In this document: positions 43,586 through 49,308 of the stretch, piece by piece | Position numbering within the stretch: position 1 is the first letter of the stretch | Layout of the letters: the number at the start of each line of letters is the position of its first letter | Origin: Aminidesulfovibrio sp040307135 | Lineage (GTDB): Bacteria; Desulfobacterota; Desulfovibrionia; Desulfovibrionales; Desulfovibrionaceae | Direction of reading: 5' to 3' | Assembly (NCBI GenBank): GCA_040307135.1 | Contig: JAWRKD010000161.1 | Location: 1 to 49,308 of the forward strand | DNA length: 49,308 nt | The notes under the pieces: generated by a model | Databases searched by the model: none | The model's input: the letters and a program-made list of their open reading frames with translations, nothing else | What the model was told of the DNA's origin: nothing | Program-made: the position numbers and the translations under genes

Positions 43586-44989
43586 TCACCATCGGACTTT
43601 CCACATACCGCCGCCGGTGCATGTGCCGCAATGGTAAACACTCTGCCAGTCGGAACGTCCCTCCAGCTTCGCGATACCTTTCTTTGCCTTGTCGCCCTTG
43701 TGCGATGGTTGCCACCGATTGTGACCACAATCTTGTACCGGGTGCATTATGTCATACTTTGGCCGTTCGCCGACCTTCTTGTAATATCGAGTCTCGCCCG
43801 ACACTGGCTCTGCGGGCACGACCTCACACTCGTCTCCACCAGGCGCGATTTCACCCTCGTTCTTGGTCTCCTCGACGGCACCCTTGGCGACGAGGTGAGC
43901 CCTGAGCGCGAGTTTGTCGCCCTCTAATGTCCTGACTTGCGCCTGAAGATCCTCAACTTGACTCCTTGCTAGCGCCAGTTCATGGCGTAGCCGATCGTTG
44001 TCATTCGCATAGTTGTCCGCGAGCACTTGGAACTCTGCCAAAGAAGTCGCCTGTTGGCGAAGTTCAGCGAACTCGCGGCGATTATGGGCCTCGCGAATTT
44101 CGTCGATCTCGCGTGGCCTAGTGACGCTGAGCGCAGATGCGCGAAAGATGAGACCACGAAGTTGCCGCCGGAATAGCTCCCGCGTATCTTGAAGGTCCCC
44201 TGCTCTTGAGCGCAATCGCTCGGCTGTCCACAACGGATGCTGGAAACGATCTTGGTTCGAGGAGAAACGGGGCCAGTACAGCCGGACTGCCCCGTGGTAA
44301 CAGCACCAATCGCGCCCGAGCACGTCTGTCAATGCCCACGACGCATCCTCATCGAGCACGCAGACATTAGCGAGGCCTGCCAAGTCATACCCGAGTGTCC
44401 GGTCGAGATCAGGCAGGGCCAGTTCGCCATATCTTTTGCTGATGGTGATGATCGGTATCGACCGATCTGCATATTTGATTTCGTGAACAAGCGCGTCGCC
44501 CGCATCGAAGCCCGTTATGGACTTGGCTTGGCTCAGCAACGACGCGCCGTGGAACCATCTGCCTGGCAACTGCATCAGGTCGCGAACAATTCTCGGGCAA
44601 CGCGGGTCAAGCGAGACCGGCATGACCTGGGTTGTCATCCAACCGGTCTCAAGAGTGATGTAGACCGAGACCCTGTCCCTGCTTGCGATGATCGAAAGAC
44701 TGGCCAAGAAGCGCCGTCCTTCTGTCGTATCTTCCTTAAGGTCGAGCGCCCACAGCGTTCGCTCGCCGTCAGCGGCCTCTTGGATTTTAAAGGTGCCCGC
44801 ACTCCCATCTGGGGGCAGATAAGAGCCAGTCGAGCCGTTGCTCGAGGCCCCCTTCGAGCGTAGCCAGCTTTCAACTTGGGTCTTGAGGCGATCGGCTTCT
44901 GCAGCCCGAGCCTCGGGCTGCTCCATGTCGTCACGGCGCTCCAGGAGGTAGGCGGCTACTTTTTGCACACTACAGTCCTCACTTGCCAT
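43586..44989 (-). CDS. Unknown protein: large N-terminal domain, coiled coil, C-terminal zinc-ribbon-like motif
   Basis: I do not recognise this 467-residue protein. About 1-55 are charged helix. About 60-280 form a mixed alpha/beta domain with well-ordered motifs (TLWALDLKEDTTEGRRFLAS, ITLETGWMTTQVMPVSLDPR, LALPDLDRTLGYDLAGLANV). About 310-385 are a coiled coil (NYANDNDRLRHELALARSQV). The C terminus carries QDCGHNRWQPSHKGDKAKKG and a final HCGTCTGGGMWKVRW, giving a C...C-x2-C zinc-ribbon-like pattern. There is no signal peptide or transmembrane helix. It precedes the TIR effector gene on the same strand inside the insert and is a candidate sensor or regulator of it. Confidence 0.6.
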   Translation of the reverse strand: MASEDCSVQKVAAYLLERRDDMEQPEARAAEADRLKTQVESWLRSKGASSNGSTGSYLPPDGSAGTFKIQEAADGERTLWALDLKEDTTEGRRFLASLSIIASRDRVSVYITLETGWMTTQVMPVSLDPRCPRIVRDLMQLPGRWFHGASLLSQAKSITGFDAGDALVHEIKYADRSIPIITISKRYGELALPDLDRTLGYDLAGLANVCVLDEDASWALTDVLGRDWCCYHGAVRLYWPRFSSNQDRFQHPLWTAERLRSRAGDLQDTRELFRRQLRGLIFRASALSVTRPREIDEIREAHNRREFAELRQQATSLAEFQVLADNYANDNDRLRHELALARSQVEDLQAQVRTLEGDKLALRAHLVAKGAVEETKNEGEIAPGGDECEVVPAEPVSGETRYYKKVGERPKYDIMHPVQDCGHNRWQPSHKGDKAKKGIAKLEGRSDWQSVYHCGTCTGGGMWKVRW

Positions 44990-45173
44990 CTCTCAACGCT
45001 CATCCGAAGGGCTCCGCATGCCAAATATCCCACGGTTCCGAACATGATCGCAAATAATTGCTGGCTTGTACCACACCCGGTTTCCTGGAAACAAGAATTT
45101 TCTCCGCCGCCTTTTCCGCGAAAGAGGCGTCGCAGTTTTGATACAAATTCTACAGCAACCGCTCAAACATCAA
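44990..45173. other. Intergenic upstream region of the two-gene insert
   Basis: This stretch lies between the start of the unknown gene and the terminator of the DUF1254 gene. It is less G/C-rich than the host and should contain the promoter of the leftward two-gene unit. I cannot pick convincing hexamers. No open reading frame here is worth keeping. Confidence 0.4.
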
Positions 45174-45212
45174 AAACCCCGGCCGGAGGCGCTGCTCTTA
45201 CGGCCGGGGTTT
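45174..45212. terminator. Terminator of the DUF1254 gene
   Basis: AAACCCCGGCCG and CGGCCGGGGTTT form a 12-bp stem around a 15-nt loop, with A and T tracts either side. It is 22 nt after the DUF1254 stop on the minus strand. The right arm is inside the duplicated 69-bp segment. Confidence 0.8.
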
Positions 45213-45269
45213 GTCGTCCTCGTCCACCCGCCCCCTACTGCGCCAGTTCGATCTCCGGCGGGGTCCAGG
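45201..45269 (-). repeat. Right 69-bp direct repeat (3' end of the DUF1254 gene in place)
   Basis: This is the functional copy of the segment duplicated at 42040-42108: the last codons and stop of the DUF1254 gene and half of its terminator. The 3.1 kb between the copies is the insert carrying the TIR effector and its partner. Confidence 0.88.
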
Positions 45270-46659
45270 TGCCGTCCAGGATCGAGGGCGGCGCGGTCTT
45301 GGGCCAGTAGAGCCGCAGCAGGAGGTTGAAGGTGCCCGTGGGCGCGGGCAGCCAGTTGGCCTCCTTGCCCGGCCCGGGCGAGTCGTGCTGGATGTACAGG
45401 GTCACGGAGCCGTCCGGCCCGGGCTTGAGCGCGTCGCGCGTGCCCAGGGACGAGCGGCCCAGCGGGTTGGCCACCAGGAAGCCCGCGTCGTCGTAAAGCG
45501 TCAGGGACCAGAAGGCGTTCACCGGCGGCAGGCCGTCGGCCGGGAAGCGCAGCACGTAGCGGCCCTCGCCCGTGTACCAGCCCTGGGACTTGGGATAGAC
45601 CGCGTCCTGGGGCAGGTTCGCGCCCAGGGCCTCGGCCGCCACGTAGGCCCGGTTCTCGTAGTCCGTGCCGTAGGTGCCCAGGTTCAGGTTCATGGCCCAG
45701 CCGTTGACCACGCCCGTGCTGCTCACGGCCCGGGCCGCGATGCGCGCCAGGCCGAGCCGCGGGGCCCCGGCCACGCCCCCGGCCACGGCCAGGGGCAGGC
45801 GCGAAAGGTCGAAGTCCTGGCCCGGCACGATGCCCACCTTGGCCATCTTCTCCAGCAGGGGCGCGTCCTGGGGCAGGGCCGGGTTGTCGCGCATGAGCCG
45901 GGTCATGAGCCGGAAGAACTCGGCCGCGCTCAGGGCCTCCACCTGCTCGCGCACCGGGGTCTTCATGTCCACCGCGGGGTCCACCCTGCCCGGCTGCGGC
46001 GCGGCGGCCTTGCCCCACTCGGCCAGGGGCTTGAGCACGTACTGGTCCTGCAGGGCGTGGACCAATGCATAGTCCTCGGGCGTGCCCTCGCAATAGGTGC
46101 GGCCCACGATCCAGACAAGGTTGGTGGGCGAGCGGATCTCGCGCATGTCCGGGGGCAGGACGCCCTTCCAGCCCGGCCCGGTGAGCACCCATTTCTGGGC
46201 CTGGGTCCCGCTGGTGCGCGAGCCCGGCGCGGCCAGCACCTCGGTCCAGGCCGACATGACCTGCATGAGGTAGTAGCGGCCCCGGGTGTCCGGCAGGCTC
46301 AGGACCATGGGTCCGGCCGAGAGGTCCAGCCAGGCCGTGGAATAGAGGGTGTCGGAGTTGGGCCACACCACCTCCTTGTGCCCCGGGGTCACGTAGGTCC
46401 GCACGTGGGCGAAGCGGTTCATGGGCGCGCGCCCGGCCCCGGGCTCCACGGCGTTGGTCAGGATGCGCCGGGTGTATTCCATGGTCACCAGGGGATAGCC
46501 GTAGAGATAGGCCTCCACGGCGATGGCCCGGGCCTGTTCCGGGTCCAGGCCGCCGCCTGCCGTGGGCGCGGGCGGGGCCTTTTTCTGGGCGCAGGAGGCC
46601 GCCACCAGGACGGCCAGGAGCAGGACCGCGGCCTTGCGGAACAGTGCGCGTGCGGACAT
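45235..46659 (-). CDS. DUF1254/DUF1214 domain lipoprotein
   Basis: The 474-residue protein has a lipoprotein signal with lipobox ending VAASC (Cys near 23). A DUF1254 domain follows (about 45-170: YLYGYPLVTMEYTRR, WPNSDTLYSTAWLDLSAGPM, RYYLMQVMSAWTEVL) and a C-terminal DUF1214 domain (about 365-470: YVLRFPADGLPPVNAFWSLT, WLPAPTGTFNLLLRLYWP). The family is widespread and of unknown function; it is envelope-located. The ATG at 46659 has AAGGAGG before it. An upstream ATG at 46695 overlaps the MFS gene stop as ATGA and would add 12 residues before the signal. It is co-transcribed with the MFS gene. Confidence 0.9.
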   Translation of the reverse strand: MSARALFRKAAVLLLAVLVAASCAQKKAPPAPTAGGGLDPEQARAIAVEAYLYGYPLVTMEYTRRILTNAVEPGAGRAPMNRFAHVRTYVTPGHKEVVWPNSDTLYSTAWLDLSAGPMVLSLPDTRGRYYLMQVMSAWTEVLAAPGSRTSGTQAQKWVLTGPGWKGVLPPDMREIRSPTNLVWIVGRTYCEGTPEDYALVHALQDQYVLKPLAEWGKAAAPQPGRVDPAVDMKTPVREQVEALSAAEFFRLMTRLMRDNPALPQDAPLLEKMAKVGIVPGQDFDLSRLPLAVAGGVAGAPRLGLARIAARAVSSTGVVNGWAMNLNLGTYGTDYENRAYVAAEALGANLPQDAVYPKSQGWYTGEGRYVLRFPADGLPPVNAFWSLTLYDDAGFLVANPLGRSSLGTRDALKPGPDGSVTLYIQHDSPGPGKEANWLPAPTGTFNLLLRLYWPKTAPPSILDGTWTPPEIELAQ

Positions 46660-46691
46660 GGGAACCTCCTTGGCGCGGCGCTCGGCCGCGT

Positions 46692-48077
46692 TCATCCGGT
46701 CTTTCTGCGGCCCCGGCCCAGGGACACGCCCACGCCCAGGCAGGCCAGCACGGCCGAGGCCGCCAGCCCCGTGCGCATGGCGTCCAGGAACGCGGGCAGG
46801 GTCTCGGCGGTCACGGCCGCATCGCCCAGGAACAGGGAGAAGACGAAGGCCACGCAGGTCAGGTTGGCGGCCATGCCCAGGGTGCGCATGACCCCGATGA
46901 GCCCGGAGGCCAGGCCGAAGCGGGTGCGGTCCACGCTGGCCATGATGGCCGCGGAATTGGGCGAGACGAACAGGCCGAAGCCCGCGCCGATGAGCGCCAG
47001 CTCCGGGATGAGCAGCCAGAGCGGGGTATCGCCCGTGGTGCTGGCCGCGGCCAGGAGCAGGCCCGCCGCGCTGACCACGATGCCCAGGGTGGCGATGCTG
47101 GCGGGCTCGTAGCGGTCGGCCAGGCGTCCGGCCAGGGGCGCGAAAATCACCTGCATCAGGGGCTGGGCCAGAAGCGCGAACCCGGCCTGCCGCGGCGAGA
47201 GGCCCTTGGCGTACTGGAGGTAGAGGCTCATGAGGAAGGTGATGCCGAAGGTGGCGGCGTAGTTGCCGAAGGCCGCCAGGCAGCTCAGGGACAGGTAGCG
47301 GTTGCCGGTGAAGAGCGAGAAGTCCAGGAGGGGGTGCTTCTGGCGGCGCTCCAGGGCCGAGAAGAAGCCGAACACGGCCAGGCCCGAAAGCATCATGAGC
47401 GGCCCGGCCGGGACCTCCCGGGCGTGGGCCGCGCCGAGCATGACCAGGCCCACGGCCAGGCCGAAGAGCACGGCCCCGCGCCAGTCCATGGGCTCCTCGC
47501 GGTCCGTGCCGGAGAGCGGCACGCCCAGGAGGCAGAGCACGGCCGCGGCCAGGCCCAGGGGCGCGGACATGAGAAACACGCTGCGCCAGCCGAAATGCGC
47601 GGTGACGAAGCCGCCGATGACCGGGCCGCAGGAGAGCCCGGCATAGGTGCTGGCCGAGACCAGGCCGATCATGCGGCCGCGCACCTGGGGCGGGTAGGCC
47701 GCGGCCACCAGGGCCAGGCTGCCGGAGAGCACCATGGCCCCGCCCAGGCCCTGGAAGAAGCGCTGGATCATGATCATCTCCACGCTCCGGGTCAGGCCCA
47801 GGGAGGCGGTCATGGCCGTGAAGACCACGAGCCCGGCCAGGAACACGCGGCCCTGTCCGCGCAGGTCGCCCAGGCGGCCGAAGGTAAGCATGGTCATGGC
47901 CAGGGACAGGGCGTAGAGCTGCTCCACCAGGCCCAGCTGCACGGCCGAGGCGTGCAGGTCGCGGCCCAGGCTGGGCAGGGCCACGCCCACGGCCGTGAGC
48001 ATGAAGGGGGCCGTGAACTGGACCACGCAGACCGCGGCCAGGGTGAGCAGCGGGGAACCGTTCGCAGGCTTGGACAT
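46692..48077 (-). CDS. MFS multidrug exporter (DHA2/EmrB-QacA type)
   Basis: The 461-residue protein has about 14 hydrophobic helices. Motif A is seen as GRLGDLRGQGRVFLAG near 70, motif C-like features in SASTYAGLSCGPVIGGFVTA near 150-170, and the early PFMLTAVGVALPSLGRDL typical of the 14-helix drug/H+ antiporter family. It is likely to pump out lipophilic toxic compounds. The ATG at 48077 (MSKPANGS) is preferred to an upstream TTG. Its stop overlaps a possible ATG of the lipoprotein gene, so the two may be one operon. No regulator gene is adjacent. Confidence 0.88.
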   Translation of the reverse strand: MSKPANGSPLLTLAAVCVVQFTAPFMLTAVGVALPSLGRDLHASAVQLGLVEQLYALSLAMTMLTFGRLGDLRGQGRVFLAGLVVFTAMTASLGLTRSVEMIMIQRFFQGLGGAMVLSGSLALVAAAYPPQVRGRMIGLVSASTYAGLSCGPVIGGFVTAHFGWRSVFLMSAPLGLAAAVLCLLGVPLSGTDREEPMDWRGAVLFGLAVGLVMLGAAHAREVPAGPLMMLSGLAVFGFFSALERRQKHPLLDFSLFTGNRYLSLSCLAAFGNYAATFGITFLMSLYLQYAKGLSPRQAGFALLAQPLMQVIFAPLAGRLADRYEPASIATLGIVVSAAGLLLAAASTTGDTPLWLLIPELALIGAGFGLFVSPNSAAIMASVDRTRFGLASGLIGVMRTLGMAANLTCVAFVFSLFLGDAAVTAETLPAFLDAMRTGLAASAVLACLGVGVSLGRGRRKTG

Positions 48078-48190
48078 GCGGGCACTCTCGCCCAAACAGG
48101 CGTTTCAGGCAAGTCCCTTCGGGCCGTTTGCGGCCAGGGCGGGGAAAGGCCCTCCCCGGCCTTCACCGAACACGTCCCGCAGAGTTCCTC

Positions 48191-48219
48191 TTTACTCCGG
48201 CCCGGACTCGGGAGATACT
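48191..48219 (+). promoter_or_regulatory. Candidate promoter of the DUF3313 lipoprotein gene
   Basis: TTTACT (48191-48196) and GATACT (48214-48219) are 17 bp apart, 36 bp before the start codon, in the gap between divergent genes (48078-48255). Both hexamers are moderate matches. Confidence 0.35.
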
Positions 48220-48255
48220 TTGACGAGCAATCAACTCCCATCCCCGGAGGCCGTC

Positions 48256-49011
48256 ATGTCCCGCGTGCTGCGCGCCCTGTGTCTGGTCCCGCTCCTTTGC
48301 CTCGTGCTCGCCGCCTGCGGCGGCAAGTCCAACACCCCCCAGAACCAGCCCGCCCCGCCGCCGGACCAGAAGTCCGCGCCCGCCTCGGCCACGGCCGAGG
48401 CCCAGGGCTTCCTGGGCGACGAGACCGCCCTGCTCCAGCCCGTGCCCGGCCACAAGCCCATGATGCTCTGGCGCAGCCCGGACTTCACGCCCCAGCGCTA
48501 CAAGGCCATCCTGCTCGACCCGGTCGTGGTCTGGCGCATCACCGAGCAGTCGGACGCCTCCGGCATCAAGCCGGAACAGCTCCAGGCCCTGGCCGCGCAC
48601 TTCCAGGACGTGCTCACCAAGGCCCTCATGGACATCAAGTTCCCGCTCACGGACAAGCCCGGACCCGGCGTGCTGCGCGTCTCCGCGGCCATCACCCAGG
48701 TGCGGCCCAGCAACCCGGTGCGCAACACCATCTCCTCGGTGCTGCCCATCGGCATCCTCATCTCCCTGGGCGAGAAGGCGGCCATCGGCCGGGACGTGAA
48801 CGTGGGCAGCTGCGCCGTGGCCCTGCGCTTCAGCGAGGCGGACACGGACAAGACCATGGGGCTGTTCACCGACGACCGCCAGGGCGCCAAGTACTCCACC
48901 GAGAACTTCTCGGAGCTGGGCCAGGCCCAGAAGGCCCTGGACGACTGGGCCGCGCTCATCCAGAAGCGCATCCTGGCCTTGTGGGGCTCCAAGCCCGTGG
49001 CCGCGAAGTAG
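48256..49011 (+). CDS. DUF3313 domain lipoprotein
   Basis: The 251-residue protein has a lipoprotein signal (about 1-21, LVLAAC), a Pro/Gln/Lys-rich linker to about 45, and a DUF3313 domain: AQGFLGDETALLQPVPGHKP, RYKAILLDPVVVWR, LRVSAAITQVRPSNPVRNTI near 155, and a final helix QKALDDWAALIQKRILALW. DUF3313 lipoproteins are outer-membrane associated with no established function. The ATG at 48256 follows GGAGG at ideal spacing. Confidence 0.88.
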   Translation: MSRVLRALCLVPLLCLVLAACGGKSNTPQNQPAPPPDQKSAPASATAEAQGFLGDETALLQPVPGHKPMMLWRSPDFTPQRYKAILLDPVVVWRITEQSDASGIKPEQLQALAAHFQDVLTKALMDIKFPLTDKPGPGVLRVSAAITQVRPSNPVRNTISSVLPIGILISLGEKAAIGRDVNVGSCAVALRFSEADTDKTMGLFTDDRQGAKYSTENFSELGQAQKALDDWAALIQKRILALWGSKPVAAK

Positions 49012-49022
49012 AAGAGGACCTT

Positions 49023-49280
49023 GTGCTGATTTTTGGACTGGCAGCGCCTAAGGTAGTCAGTGCATGTGGGCTGGCTATTGAACTGATCGGGTTCCTGCTA
49101 ATATGGAAATATGGATTGCCTCGCTCAATGCCGAAAGTGCATTATATCGTCGAAAGTTTCGGAGAGTATAAAGCAGGCGAGATGGATCGAATTGAAAACC
49201 TCTATAACAAAATTGCCCATGTTGGCCTTGCCTGTGTCGTTGGTGGTGTTCTGATTCAGGTCTTCTCCTGTTTCATATAA
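49023..49280 (+). CDS. Small two-helix membrane protein in lower-GC DNA
   Basis: The 85-residue protein has two hydrophobic helices, about 12-30 (ACGLAIELIGFLLIWKYGL) and 66-84 (HVGLACVVGGVLIQVFSCFI), joined by a polar loop with MDRIENLYNKIA. The GTG at 49023 follows AGAGGA at good spacing. It begins 12 nt after the DUF3313 stop, yet its base composition drops sharply against that gene, which suggests transferred DNA. I do not recognise the family. The window ends 28 nt after the stop, so its right-hand context is unseen. Confidence 0.6.
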   Translation: MLIFGLAAPKVVSACGLAIELIGFLLIWKYGLPRSMPKVHYIVESFGEYKAGEMDRIENLYNKIAHVGLACVVGGVLIQVFSCFI

Positions 49281-49308
49281 CGGTAAGTTGCGGAAAAACG
49301 AAACGTCC

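Noticed and set aside
42240..44989. Complete CBASS or Pycsar system
   Set aside because: The effector-type TIR gene is present but no cGAS/DncV-like or adenylate/cytidylate cyclase gene is found beside it; the partner lacks nucleotidyltransferase motifs.
45235..46695. Start of the DUF1254 lipoprotein at 46695
   Set aside because: It overlaps the MFS stop as ATGA, but the ATG at 46659 has AAGGAGG at ideal spacing and gives a normal lipoprotein signal.

Overview
This window looks like a chromosomal segment of a very GC-rich Desulfovibrionaceae-type sulfate reducer (Desulfobacterota). That assignment is inferred from gene content and style: a fused two-permease amino-acid transporter, a MucR/Ros regulator, the zapB-zapA-6S RNA-rny cluster, dense c-di-GMP signalling, and strongly G/C-ending codons. 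No rRNA or tRNA is visible to fix the taxon.

Layout. 0.1-2.4 kb: DUF2318 Fe-S-like protein with a MacB/FtsX-type permease and its ATPase, probably the end of an iron or metal uptake cluster. 2.4-6.1 kb: SHOCT protein, LemA, DUF2207 membrane protein, rdgB. 6.1-8.0 kb: A/T-rich insert with a phosphoribosyltransferase-like gene overlapping a DprA/SLOG-like gene. 8.1-11.4 kb: GGDEF-PilZ protein and glmS. 11.4-13.3 kb: A/T-rich insert with a solitary OLD-type ATPase-TOPRIM nuclease, flanked by a perfect 47-bp duplication of the glmS 3' end. 13.4-19.1 kb: AAA-type ATPase, DUF6941-like protein, glmU, zapB, zapA, 6S RNA, rny. 19.2-25.5 kb: hybrid histidine kinase and GGDEF-EAL protein. 25.7-32.9 kb: mliC, ymdB, tyrS, dedA, HD-GYP protein, universal stress protein, XRE-PAS-receiver regulator. 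33.3-36.8 kb: polar amino-acid ABC transporter operon. 37.2-39.4 kb: htpX-degP envelope/protein quality-control operon. 39.8-42.0 kb: mucR, a small four-cysteine protein, a brnTA toxin-antitoxin locus with a frameshifted toxin, and a small HNH protein. 42.1-45.2 kb: lower-GC insert with a TIR-effector gene and an unknown coiled-coil/zinc-ribbon gene, flanked by a 69-bp duplication of the 3' end of the next gene. 45.2-49.3 kb: DUF1254 lipoprotein, MFS exporter, DUF3313 lipoprotein and a small A/T-rich membrane-protein gene at the edge.

Two signals stand out. First, a family of about 125-nt inverted-repeat elements begins 0-3 nt after the stop codon of several unrelated genes, always in the same orientation to the gene. 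Their paired arms differ in sequence from copy to copy but stay complementary, including the end repeats, which is what a conserved 3'-UTR RNA structure would look like. Second, foreign cargo genes sit at the 3' ends of host genes. In two cases the cargo is bracketed by a duplication of the host gene's 3' end, with no recombinase in the window. The cargo (OLD nuclease, TIR effector with unknown partner, PRTase with DprA/SLOG, HNH, BrnTA) looks like a scattered set of conflict or defence genes.

Housekeeping themes: GlmS and GlmU together supply UDP-GlcNAc. RNase Y and YmdB lie in the same neighbourhood. At least three proteins (GGDEF-PilZ, GGDEF-EAL, HD-GYP) can make, degrade or bind c-di-GMP. 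Promoter, operator and terminator calls are by eye.
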